A stretch of DNA of 64,000 nt from Flammeovirgaceae bacterium UBA976. GTDB lineage: Bacteria; Bacteroidota; Bacteroidia; Cytophagales; Cyclobacteriaceae. The stretch covers positions 30,562-94,561 of the forward strand of contig DBBU01000054.1 in NCBI GenBank assembly GCA_002292365.1, read 5' to 3'. The notes beneath the pieces were generated by a model. It made no database searches. It was not told the origin of the DNA and worked only from the letters and a program-made list of their open reading frames with translations. Shown in pieces: positions 56,389-64,000 of the stretch (positions within the stretch are counted from its first letter, which is position 1; every line of letters starts with the position of its first letter). The position numbers were made by a program, and so were the translations under genes.

Positions 56389-57343
56389 CTTGCTGGGTCA
56401 ATAGATGTTGCAAATAAACTGATTTGGCAATCATGATGTCTTGTACTGCCACACCTGTCAAATCTACTATTGTTATTTGATGATCATTTTTACGTTGTAA
56501 TTTAGGGTCTTGGATAGCAGCACCCAATTCGTATATATCATTAGTTTGGATAAATCCCCCTCTGGTCGCTTGATAAATCTCTCCCCTACTTTTGCTTTGA
56601 GGCAGGCTATCGGCAATGATCAGATCGGCTTTTTTTAGTAGGTCTCCTGATAATTCTTGCTTGATAGCGGTATCGGATCCTACGGCCGTAATGTGGGTAC
56701 CTGCTTGAATGTCATCGGCATGCAATAGCGCCGTTTCTGAAGGGGTGGTGGTAACTAATAGTTGACAATGTTTGGCCACTTGTGAAGGAGAAGTTGCTAT
56801 GTGTATATTCCAATTTGAACCTAAGTCGTGCTTCAATTTTTCGGCATGGCGTTCATTTCGACCCCACAACCATACGTCACGGTATGTTAAGATTTTTTGA
56901 AGATGTTGTAGTTGAAATTTAGCTTGAACTCCTGTGCCTATGATACCAATGGCCCTTATATTTTTGGGTGCAAAATATTGGGCTGCCAGTGCTCCCGCGG
57001 CTGCCGTACGAATATCAGTGAGATAGCCGTCATCCAATAACAAGGCTACTAACTGGCCTGTTTGCTGTTTAAATAAGAGCATTAAACCTTGACCTGAGGC
57101 GATGCCTAATTTTGGATTTTCATAGAAACCTGAGGCGATCTTAATCACGTAATAATCATCATTAAGGATATAGCCATATTTTATATGAACATCGCCTGGG
57201 GGATTATTGAAAAGGAGTTCTCCAACTGGTGGCACTATACTTTGACCATTACTATAGGCCTTAAAGCCTATTTCCATCGCATCGTTTATGTCAACTTCCT
57301 TGAGCAGAGATTTGATTTCATTAATTTTGAGAATTGTAGACAT
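56375..57343 (-). CDS. Ornithine cyclodeaminase/mu-crystallin family protein
   Basis: About 322 residues from ATG 57343 (a TTG 18 bases earlier is possible). The NAD-binding Rossmann loop is IGIIGTGVQAKFQLQHL and the substrate half includes KIASGFYENPKLG and LLDDGYLTDIRTAAAGALAA. Members include ornithine cyclodeaminase, alanine dehydrogenase and imino-acid reductases, so the substrate is not fixed. It leads the thrC-thrB unit, hinting at a link to threonine or its degradation products. Confidence 0.85.
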   Translation of the reverse strand: MSTILKINEIKSLLKEVDINDAMEIGFKAYSNGQSIVPPVGELLFNNPPGDVHIKYGYILNDDYYVIKIASGFYENPKLGIASGQGLMLLFKQQTGQLVALLLDDGYLTDIRTAAAGALAAQYFAPKNIRAIGIIGTGVQAKFQLQHLQKILTYRDVWLWGRNERHAEKLKHDLGSNWNIHIATSPSQVAKHCQLLVTTTPSETALLHADDIQAGTHITAVGSDTAIKQELSGDLLKKADLIIADSLPQSKSRGEIYQATRGGFIQTNDIYELGAAIQDPKLQRKNDHQITIVDLTGVAVQDIMIAKSVYLQHLLTQQDAQL

Positions 57344-57459
57344 GAGTTTCTGTTGGTTCAAACTTAGGAATTTTGCTGGTAAACAGCTAATGCTAGCACC
57401 TTATTAATTCATGAATTTTAAGGAGGGGAAAAAAACTATATTAAAAAGAAAAGACCTGA

Positions 57460-58905
57460 CTAGTTGGAGATCCCGTTGAGGTACATCTCAAACATGAAGG
57501 GATTTTTAAGGGGCTCATCAATGACTGGATGAGGCGAGAAAGGTGCGATTCTACCCAGTCCATTTCTACCTGTGATTTCATCAATGGCAATGCTTAACAA
57601 TAATTCATCATCCGCTCCAAGGGGCCTCATGAATTCTAAATAATCAGTTTCTTTGGCCTCAATATCGGGTAAAAATCCTGTAGAATAATCACTAAAATCT
57701 AATGAATTAGCCAATTTGCTTATGATGGGTTGGAGCGCATAGGTGTGATTGGGATTGAGATTACCGTCTTTTTCTGTAAAATCTGATCGTGGAGAGTCAT
57801 ATAAAGTTCTTGATCCTTCATTTTTACCTACCGTTTGATCTCCAATGATTCGCACTTTCATATAAGGCAATAGCCCCGCTATGAGGAGTTCGCTTGCAGA
57901 TGCAGATCGATTGCTGACTAGGATATAAATTCGTTCAATATTCAATTCATTCAATGTACGGGTTGAGACACTCTCATATTCAGCATCTACTACGTCCAAA
58001 TCATCTACAAAAAAAAGGGCGCGGGTATTGCCTCCGTGTTTTTCATTATATAATATCTTACCAAAGACATCTGTCCGAGTTGCTTTACCGTAAATCATAC
58101 TGGCCAAATGCATGGTGGTATAAATAGATCCTCCACCGTTATATCTCAAATCTAAAACCAATTCTGTAACATTTTCATCTTTGAACAGCCCGAAGGCATC
58201 ATTAAGTTGCTCATGAAAAGTATGTCTAAAGCCATTGTACATGAGATAGCCAATTTTGTGGTTTTCAATTTCTAAAACTTTTTCGAGGAAGACGGGATTT
58301 TCAGTCAATTGTCGTGCAAAAAAAGAGGGTGTCGTGTGGGTAGGTATGAGCACATTATCTTCAATTTTAGCAATGTCGAGGGTATAGCTTTCTTGATTTT
58401 GCAATAATTCTTGATAACTGTCCATAGTCATGAGGCGACCATTGATGCCATAAAATAATTCACCACGGATTAAGTCTACTTCAGAGGCAGGCGAATCTGG
58501 CAACACATACTTAACATAGCCAATGACACTATCTCCCAACCATCTTACCAGACCATATTTGAAGCCGAAATCGGTAGTTATGCCTGCAAAATATTCGTCT
58601 TGCGCATTATAATCATCGGTGATCCATGAGAATCGATCATCAGCATATCTCAAGGATTCAAATAAGAGATTGGGATCATCGAATTGATTCAAAAAAGTAT
58701 TTCTTTCACTACTAGATGCAAATTGCTCATCTTTCAAGTCATCCACGTCTTCTTGCCAATAATACCAAGAATTCATGGCTCCCCAAATGAAAGCGTTTAC
58801 TTCATTTTCGGCGGCAATGCCTGGATCATCATCTTTATTGCAACTCGTGAAGATAGATAAAGATGTGAGGACAAAAAGGGTCGATTTTAAATTCAAATAG
58901 CGCAA
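57460..58905 (-). CDS. S41-family (C-terminal processing) peptidase lipoprotein
   Basis: A 481-residue lipoprotein (signal ending FTSC, Cys22) with a TTG start and no earlier in-frame ATG. A PDZ-like region (about 135-180) precedes the tail-specific protease domain, which has LDLRYNGGGS and the catalytic Ser in SNRSASASELLIAG, with Lys in GDQTVGKNEG. It should cleave proteins at the periplasmic or outer face. Single gene between thrC-operon and galE. Confidence 0.88.
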   Translation of the reverse strand: MRYLNLKSTLFVLTSLSIFTSCNKDDDPGIAAENEVNAFIWGAMNSWYYWQEDVDDLKDEQFASSSERNTFLNQFDDPNLLFESLRYADDRFSWITDDYNAQDEYFAGITTDFGFKYGLVRWLGDSVIGYVKYVLPDSPASEVDLIRGELFYGINGRLMTMDSYQELLQNQESYTLDIAKIEDNVLIPTHTTPSFFARQLTENPVFLEKVLEIENHKIGYLMYNGFRHTFHEQLNDAFGLFKDENVTELVLDLRYNGGGSIYTTMHLASMIYGKATRTDVFGKILYNEKHGGNTRALFFVDDLDVVDAEYESVSTRTLNELNIERIYILVSNRSASASELLIAGLLPYMKVRIIGDQTVGKNEGSRTLYDSPRSDFTEKDGNLNPNHTYALQPIISKLANSLDFSDYSTGFLPDIEAKETDYLEFMRPLGADDELLLSIAIDEITGRNGLGRIAPFSPHPVIDEPLKNPFMFEMYLNGISN

Positions 58906-58991
58906 GAGGATTTTTTTATTGATAAACTTTAGGTTTGAAAACGAATTCTTCCTCGCTTATTATATGTTCTTTAATTTTTAGGGCTAATATA

Positions 58992-60011
58992 TCAAGAAAT
59001 GAGGGTTTTTTGCCATTTCCATGCTGATTTCATCATATCATCTAAATTGAGTTGAGCCTTCCAGTTCAGTTCATTATTGGCCCGTGTCGTATCAGCATAG
59101 ATCTTTACGATGTCTCCAGCTCTCCGATCCACTATTTCATAAGGTACTTTGGTATGATTGATCTTTTCAAATGTTTGAATGACTTCAAGTACAGAGCTCC
59201 CTTTGCCCGTTCCGATATTGAAATATTCATAGGATTTTTTTTGTTCATGGTTTAGCATACGTTCAATCGCTCGGACATGCGCTTTGGCAAGGTCTACCAC
59301 ATGAATATAATCTCGTACGGCAGTTCCGTCGGATGTATTATAGTCATTTCCATATACTTTCAGTTTAGATCGTAGCCCAGCCACTGTCTGAGTAATAAAA
59401 GGAACCAAATTGGCTGGCATTCCAATAGGCAATTCACCGATCAAGGCAGAAGGGTGTGCCCCTACAGGATTGAAATACCTTAATGATAAGGCTTGGAGTG
59501 ACCCATTAGTTCGGGTCGTAAGATTGAGAATATCTTCTCCTATTTGTTTGGTGTGCCCATAGGGTGATTCGGCTGAGGCAAATGGAGTGTCCTCAGTTAC
59601 TGGAAGCCGAGAAGGTTGACCATAAACGGTACAGCTAGAAGAAAAAACAAGATTTGAAACTTTATATAATTCCATTAATTTCAATAAATTAAGCATGGAA
59701 TTTAAGTTTACATCATAATATAAAAGAGGTTTCTCTACTGATTCGCCGACTGCTTTTTTCGCAGCAAAATGAATAATTCCATCGAATTTATTGTCCTTGA
59801 AGAGTTTTTCCATGGAGGGAGAATTTCTCAAATCAAACTGATAAAATCTAGGTTTTGTACCTGTTATTTTTTCGATGCTCTCAATGGTACGATACTCAGA
59901 ATTAGACAAGTCATCCACAATAACGACCTCATAACCTTGATGGATGAGTTCAACAGCCGTGTGTGATCCTATGTATCCAGTACCTCCAGTTATCAATATT
60001 CTTTTAGCCAT
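58992..60011 (-). CDS. galE: UDP-glucose 4-epimerase
   Basis: A 339-residue short-chain dehydrogenase/epimerase. NAD binding is by GGTGYIGSH (residues 9-17), and the catalytic set is a Ser in FSSSCTVYG with Tyr151 and Lys155 in SPYGHTKQIGE. It interconverts UDP-glucose and UDP-galactose for surface polysaccharide synthesis. Length and the C-terminal NWKAQ segment match GalE. No glycan cluster is adjacent. Confidence 0.94.
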   Translation of the reverse strand: MAKRILITGGTGYIGSHTAVELIHQGYEVVIVDDLSNSEYRTIESIEKITGTKPRFYQFDLRNSPSMEKLFKDNKFDGIIHFAAKKAVGESVEKPLLYYDVNLNSMLNLLKLMELYKVSNLVFSSSCTVYGQPSRLPVTEDTPFASAESPYGHTKQIGEDILNLTTRTNGSLQALSLRYFNPVGAHPSALIGELPIGMPANLVPFITQTVAGLRSKLKVYGNDYNTSDGTAVRDYIHVVDLAKAHVRAIERMLNHEQKKSYEYFNIGTGKGSSVLEVIQTFEKINHTKVPYEIVDRRAGDIVKIYADTTRANNELNWKAQLNLDDMMKSAWKWQKTLIS

Positions 60012-60235
60012 AAAACTTATGTAAAATACAAGATTAAGGTAACGAACTTAATTTTTTTTAAAATAGCTTCTTATAATTCCATTGGTATCTATCATTTTTT
60101 TTTAAGAAGGGTATCGACTCAAAGGCTTGAAATAATGAAAAATGAAGGTAGTCAGCAAAAAACATAGTGGGACGATACTACTAAAAATCTTTTCATAATT
60201 TTTATTTTTCGGAGGGAATAGGCCATTTTTGTGGA

Positions 60236-60457
60236 ATGTTTTCATTTCTAACCAAGGAGAATCTAGCACTATCATTGTTGTTGGCATTTGTTTGTGCAAA
60301 TGTGATGAGTCATACTACTGATATTTCACCAGTATACAGCAAGGTTGCTTTTTTCTTAGTTTTCTTTCTTTGGCTCGGAATTTTATCGAAATTGGGTAAA
60401 AGTAGCTGGATAAAGAGACTTAGAAATAAACCTAAAAATAAAGAAGACGAGTCCTGA
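60236..60457 (+). CDS. Small membrane protein, unknown function
   Basis: 73 residues with two hydrophobic helices (about 10-25 and 33-50) and a lysine-rich C-terminal tail (WIKRLRNKPKNKEDE). A near-consensus CATTTTTG box lies about 5 bases upstream. The clean two-helix topology and charged tail suggest a real gene, but no family is recognised and no partner is evident. Confidence 0.5.
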   Translation: MFSFLTKENLALSLLLAFVCANVMSHTTDISPVYSKVAFFLVFFLWLGILSKLGKSSWIKRLRNKPKNKEDES

Positions 60458-60940
60458 GTTCAATTAGTTAGTTCTAAAAAATTTATCATCTGATGATATT
60501 CCGTTTTTACCAAAGTCAGTAATTAATAGGAGACTTTTTATAGTTGTTCTCATGCTGATTCTTGTCAAATAATATTTTTCAAGTAAACTTACTTGTACAC
60601 GTCAAAGATAATATTTTTGAGCTGGGCTCTTGCTCCTGGAGATTTTGTTGATCTAACGACTTTACTTCATGGCTAGATTCATAGACTCACAAACGAATAC
60701 TTTTATCCTATAATCCTTAATTTCACTGGTTACAAAGAGGAGGTCTTTAAACTAAATGGCATTTTTTTTAATATTCCATGATACATCGCAGTCTATTTAT
60801 CCCTTTTAATATTCCAGTAAAAGCGAGTTGAGTTCCCTTAGGTCTCATAGATGGTTCGATAAATGTCATGCTATGTTAAAATTATTACTGAAATTACTGC
60901 TATGAGTCATTTCTTATCCAAGAATTATTGTTTTTGAAAT
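60458..60940. other. Intergenic stretch with a 13-base direct repeat
   Basis: 483 AT-rich bases without a convincing gene. TTTTAATATTCCA occurs twice (60766-60778 and 60804-60816), 38 bases apart. Short open stretches on the minus strand have no recognisable homology. Confidence 0.4.
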
Positions 60941-61555
60941 ATGGATAAAATCATCAATCTCTCAGCTTTGATTATGGGTGCGGGACTCTCTTCTCGTCTT
61001 CCAGGAGCCAATAAATTACTTTTGGATTGGCAAGGGAAGCCGATTCTCCTACATACCATTTCGAATGTTTTAGCGGCAGGATTTTATGAGGTCTTGGTAG
61101 TGTTAGGTAATGATGAGGATGAATTCAAAGCCGCTTTGCAAGGCTTTGGTAATGACATAAAAATAATCACTAATTCAGATTATAAAAAAGGATTAACCAG
61201 TTCTATCCAACAAGGAGTTGATGCCGCGGATGATCAGACCCATGGTTTCATTATTTGTTTAGGTGATATGGTTGGCATCAAAGGTCTTGATTACGTAAAA
61301 TTAGCCGAATATCATTTATTAAATACTCATGAAGATGAACTTATAACCTTACCTAAAGTAGGTGATAAAACAGGTAATCCTGTTATTTTTTCACAATCTT
61401 TTAGATCCCGTATTATGCATCACGATGATCCTGAGGGTTGTAAATTGATTGTGAAGACTGCAAGGCATTCGGTTCAATATTTTAAATCAAGTAGACTTCA
61501 ATTTTTGCAAGATATAGATACTTGGGATGATTATCATCGTATCAGTGAACGCTAA
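60941..61555 (+). CDS. MobA/MocA-like nucleotidyltransferase
   Basis: A 204-residue protein of the NTP-transferase family, with the N-terminal nucleotide-binding signature LIMGAGLSSRLPGANKL (about residues 8-24) and an Asp in CLGDMVGI that would bind magnesium. This branch contains molybdenum cofactor cytidylyltransferases and MobA, which finish the molybdopterin cofactor. A molybdoenzyme (sorA) lies at the left edge of the window, 60 kb away, so a cofactor role is plausible but not shown. It could also be a sugar or xanthine-dehydrogenase-associated transferase. Confidence 0.75.
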   Translation: MDKIINLSALIMGAGLSSRLPGANKLLLDWQGKPILLHTISNVLAAGFYEVLVVLGNDEDEFKAALQGFGNDIKIITNSDYKKGLTSSIQQGVDAADDQTHGFIICLGDMVGIKGLDYVKLAEYHLLNTHEDELITLPKVGDKTGNPVIFSQSFRSRIMHHDDPEGCKLIVKTARHSVQYFKSSRLQFLQDIDTWDDYHRISER

Positions 61556-61881
61556 CTAATCGGTAAAATAAAATACTGAATCTCTAAATAAGCATTCCTT
61601 TTGGTTACTTAAATACAACTATTTTCTAAAAGTTAAGATTCATTTTAAATTAATTCCAGCGCTTTTTTTCACTCTAAGTCGTTGTGAACTCATTAAAAAT
61701 GAACAGTTTTAAAAAATGGCTAATGGTAATCAAGAATAAAAGGCACTTTAAAAATAAAAAAGACCTACTGCTGGTCAGCTTATTGATCCCTTGGAATTGG
61801 AGTAGAATTGGAAATACTTTTTATTTAGTCTTAGGGTTTCTTTTTTATTAGCATAATCAACTTATTTTTACATTTTGTTTT
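61556..61881. other. Intergenic region upstream of tRNA-Leu
   Basis: 326 bases with no convincing coding potential. It must carry the tRNA promoter; TATTTTTA at 61863-61870 and TACATTTTG nearby approach the -7 consensus but no clear -33 element is seen. Confidence 0.35.
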
Positions 61882-61967
61882 GCGCACGTGGCGGAACTGG
61901 TAGACGTGCTAGGTTGAGGGCCTAGTGGCTATTTATGGCCGTGGAGGTTCGATTCCTCTCGTGCGCA
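61882..61967 (+). tRNA. tRNA-Leu (anticodon GAG)
   Basis: A cloverleaf can be drawn: acceptor GCGCACG (61882-61888) with CGTGCGC (61960-61966), D-arm with GGTAGA, anticodon stem CTAGG/CCTAG with loop TTGAGGG (anticodon GAG at 61916-61918), a long class II variable arm, and T-arm GGTTCGATTCC. The 86-base length and long variable arm fit leucine. CCA is not encoded after the discriminator A. Confidence 0.95.
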
Positions 61968-61972
61968 CACCC

Positions 61973-62010
61973 AAGGCTTTGGAAAGTAGCTGATTTTCCA
62001 AAGCCTTTTT
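61973..62010 (+). terminator. Intrinsic terminator between tRNA-Leu and the M42 peptidase gene
   Basis: AAGGCTTTGGAAA (61973-61985) and TTTCCAAAGCCTT (61995-62007) form a perfect 13-bp stem with a 9-base loop, followed by T's. It ends only 12 bases before the ATG of the next gene. Confidence 0.85.
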
Positions 62011-62022
62011 AAATTTCAGAAT

Positions 62023-63075
62023 ATGAAAATGAATATACCCCTTTTAAAAAATCTGTGCGAAACTCCCGGAACTTCCGGTTTTGAGTCTCAAATAAGAGAC
62101 GTTATTGAAAAAGAGATTACACCTTTTTGCGATGAGATTTCTATTGATAATATGGGTAATTTAATTGCATTGGTTAAAGCCAAAAAAGTAGTATCTCCGC
62201 CAAGAATTATGCTAGCTGCACATATGGATGAAATTGGCTTTATGGTGACACACATTGATGATAATGGCTTTATTCGATTTCATACATTGGGAGGATTTGA
62301 TCCAAAAACATTTACAGCTCAACGCGTGGTGATTCATGGTCAGAAGGCAATAATTGGAGTTATGGGTTCCAAGCCGATTCACTTAATGAAGCCAGAAGAA
62401 CGAAACAAGGGGGTACAAGTAGAAGATTTCTTTATTGACACAGGGATGTCTGGAACAGAAGTAAAAAAAATCATAGCCGTAGGTGATCCGATCACCAGAG
62501 AAAGGGAGTTGATTGAAATGGGTAATTGTATCAATTGTAAATCCCTAGACAACAGGATATCAGTTTATGTATTGATCGAGGTACTTAAGCAATTGAATAA
62601 CCCTCAAATAGATGTTTATGCCGTATTTACGGTGCAAGAGGAGGTAGGTTTGAGGGGTGCCCAAGTGGCATCGCATCACATTGATCCAGATTATGGATTG
62701 GCCATAGATACGACTATTGCATTTGATTTACCCGGAGCACAAGCCCATGAGCAAATAACATCACTGGGGAATGGACCTGCTATTAAAATCATGGATACTT
62801 CCACCATATGTGACCCTAGAATGGTAAAGTATTTAAAACAAACGGCTACAGATGCTGAAATAAAATGGCAACTAGAGGTACTTACGGCAGGAGGAACTGA
62901 CACTGCGGGATTACAAAGAACCGGTAAACACGGAGCCATTGCAGGTGCCGTTTCTATTCCTACGCGACATTTGCATCAAGTCATTGAAATGGTACATCAG
63001 CAGGATGTTCTAAATGCCATTTTATTAATCAATCAATTTATTAAAAAATTAACAAGTTTTAATTGGGAGAGATAA
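62023..63075 (+). CDS. M42-family glutamyl/deblocking aminopeptidase
   Basis: A 350-residue cytoplasmic metallopeptidase that forms large tetrahedral complexes in this family. Two-metal site ligands are visible: His in AAHMDEIGF, Asp in CKSLDNR, Glu-Glu in TVQEEVGLRG, Asp in AIDTTIA and His in IPTRHLHQ. It trims peptide N-termini. There is no room for a promoter between the tRNA terminator and its ATG, so expression needs read-through or a promoter further up. Confidence 0.93.
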   Translation: MKMNIPLLKNLCETPGTSGFESQIRDVIEKEITPFCDEISIDNMGNLIALVKAKKVVSPPRIMLAAHMDEIGFMVTHIDDNGFIRFHTLGGFDPKTFTAQRVVIHGQKAIIGVMGSKPIHLMKPEERNKGVQVEDFFIDTGMSGTEVKKIIAVGDPITRERELIEMGNCINCKSLDNRISVYVLIEVLKQLNNPQIDVYAVFTVQEEVGLRGAQVASHHIDPDYGLAIDTTIAFDLPGAQAHEQITSLGNGPAIKIMDTSTICDPRMVKYLKQTATDAEIKWQLEVLTAGGTDTAGLQRTGKHGAIAGAVSIPTRHLHQVIEMVHQQDVLNAILLINQFIKKLTSFNWER

Positions 63076-63109
63076 AGAATAGCTCTTTTTGGTTCAAATA
63101 GAAATGGTA

Positions 63110-63736
63110 TTAAGAATCAAAATCATATTTAAGTAGATTTTCATCTTCTTTGTTTTTTTTGATCATTTCCGACTTCATCAAATTCTTTTTATGTTGATAG
63201 CTATGGGTTATTTTTTCTGTTTGGGCCAATAACAATGCGGACAAAATAAAGACGATATGAATAATGATTTCAATAATAATTTCTTCACTGCTCACTTTAG
63301 TTGCAGCCTCTCTGTAATCAACAAAGGTTTTCAAGAGCTGAACGCCCGTTATAGAGGCGAGGGAGGTAGCTAACTTTATTTTTAACTGACCTGCATCCAA
63401 ATTATTCAGCCACAAGGGTTTATCTTCATGTAAATCGAGATCCATCCGGCTTGTAAATATCGAATATCCGCCAATGGTTACAATTACCAAAAGGTTCATT
63501 ACCATTGAAATATCTACAAGGTTCAAAACACTCAACATCATCTCAGTTTCTTCCCACGGACCTGTCTTTGAACCAACCGGTTGATTGAGGAGCCTTGTGA
63601 ACATATTGAAGAGTTCATGAAAAAAGACGTAGAGATAAATGAAGGAACCAAAAATCAATCCGCCGTACATAGGGGCCTGCACCCAACGGCTCCAAAACAT
63701 AAAGCCTTCAAATAAGTTTTCTAATTTCTTTGACAT
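63110..63736 (-). CDS. YqhA/UPF0114-family membrane protein
   Basis: A 208-residue protein with four hydrophobic helices (for example APMYGGLIFGSFIYLYVFF and MVMNLLVIVTIGGYSIF) and the family stretch WLNNLDAGQLKIKLATSLASITGVQLL in the cytoplasmic loop. YqhA proteins are small, widespread inner-membrane proteins with no settled function. The C-terminus is lysine-rich. Confidence 0.85.
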   Translation of the reverse strand: MSKKLENLFEGFMFWSRWVQAPMYGGLIFGSFIYLYVFFHELFNMFTRLLNQPVGSKTGPWEETEMMLSVLNLVDISMVMNLLVIVTIGGYSIFTSRMDLDLHEDKPLWLNNLDAGQLKIKLATSLASITGVQLLKTFVDYREAATKVSSEEIIIEIIIHIVFILSALLLAQTEKITHSYQHKKNLMKSEMIKKNKEDENLLKYDFDS

Positions 63737-63919
63737 AAATACAAACGATGCACTAAAATTTCTGGAAAGATAGACAAATTATTTTTTTAATGATTTCAGT
63801 TTATCACATTAATGAACAGGAATAATTAGGATCATTTTGAAAAGAGTATTTTAATAAATTTTGGTAGGGGTATTTCGTTGATAAAAATAAAAAATAAGCC
63901 AACTTAAAAGGATCAATAG

Positions 63920-63950
63920 TTTGCGTTGATGTGAGATTTAGATATTTTTG
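63920..63950 (+). promoter_or_regulatory. Consensus promoter of tRNA-Leu(CAA)
   Basis: TTTG beginning at 63920 (TTG 63921-63923) and TATTTTTG at 63943-63950 are separated by exactly 19 bases, a perfect Bacteroidota primary promoter; the tRNA begins 13 bases later. Confidence 0.75.
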
Positions 63951-63962
63951 TGAAGACTAAAT

Positions 63963-64000
63963 GCCAAAGTGGCGGAATTGGTAGACGCGCACGACTCAAA
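63963..64000 (+). tRNA. tRNA-Leu (anticodon CAA), 5' half
   Basis: The window ends inside the tRNA. Acceptor strand GCCAAAG, D-arm GGCGGAATTGGTAGACGCGC and the start of the anticodon arm CACGA-CTCAAA are present; the anticodon CAA is at 63997-63999. The sequence follows leucine tRNAs closely; the 3' half is outside the window. Confidence 0.88.

Overview
The window looks like chromosome from a member of the Bacteroidota. The evidence is a very large secreted protein with a C-terminal type IX secretion (Por) sorting domain, promoter boxes of the Bacteroidota form (TTG-N19/20-TAnnTTTG), many short lipoproteins, a TonB-dependent receptor with an N-terminal carboxypeptidase-regulatory-like domain, low G+C and AT-rich intergenic DNA. 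Several features (HTTM/imelysin iron locus, CotH/lamin-tail protein, type II homoserine kinase) would suit Cytophagia or Saprospiria, but the rank below phylum is inference. No insertion sequence, prophage, CRISPR array or rRNA operon was seen, and most of the window is conserved housekeeping and metabolic DNA.

Layout. 0-6.2 kb: the tail of a sulfite dehydrogenase operon (sorA/sorB); a divergent katG/oxyR peroxide-defence pair; a Kazal-type inhibitor lipoprotein; an exported heavy-metal-associated (HMA) protein coupled to an outer-membrane barrel protein; a tiny GldL-like membrane protein. 6.3-9.6 kb: LMW phosphatase, ankyrin protein, Kdo transferase waaA and GTPase rsgA. 9.8-13.1 kb: a decay zone holding a dead GH5 cellulase gene, a TPR protein and a dead yigZ/IMPACT gene. 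13-20.7 kb: NhaC antiporter with a 3'-5' exonuclease and a cupin; pcrA helicase followed by a FAN1-like VRR-NUC nuclease; a sulfotransferase. 20.7-28.5 kb: DAHP synthase, OsmC, cystathionine gamma-synthase, LOG protein, M20 and M24 peptidases, cystathionine beta-synthase.

28.5-42.9 kb: the multidomain CotH secreted protein, murI behind a promoter and a terminator-like hairpin, the membrane half of complex I (nuoHIJKLMN, without nuoA-G), and an amidophosphoribosyltransferase-like gene translationally coupled to nuoN. 42.9-51.6 kb: an A-type Fe-S carrier, methylmalonyl-CoA epimerase, an apparent iron-acquisition operon (DUF4856 lipoprotein, imelysin, HTTM protein, TonB receptor) preceded by a cluster of palindromic half-sites, then thiL. 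51.9-60 kb: YceI, DUF3109, a decayed ada/ogt DNA-repair gene, a threonine operon (ornithine-cyclodeaminase-like, thrC, type II homoserine kinase), an S41 protease and galE. 60-64 kb: a small membrane protein, a MobA/MocA-like nucleotidyltransferase, tRNA-Leu(GAG), an M42 aminopeptidase, a YqhA-like protein and the 5' half of tRNA-Leu(CAA) with a consensus promoter.

Themes. Oxidative stress and iron run through the region (KatG/OxyR, OsmC, Fe-S carrier, iron operon), as does sulfur and amino-acid metabolism (SorAB, both transsulfuration enzymes, threonine operon). Three genes (GH5 cellulase, yigZ, ada/ogt) are each broken by several independent lesions while their neighbours are intact, which suggests gene decay. 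The best candidates for less-described biology are the iron operon with its operator-like palindromes, the exported HMA/outer-membrane pair, the bacterial FAN1-like gene beside pcrA, and the hairpins between a promoter (or tRNA) and the start codon in front of murI and the M42 peptidase.
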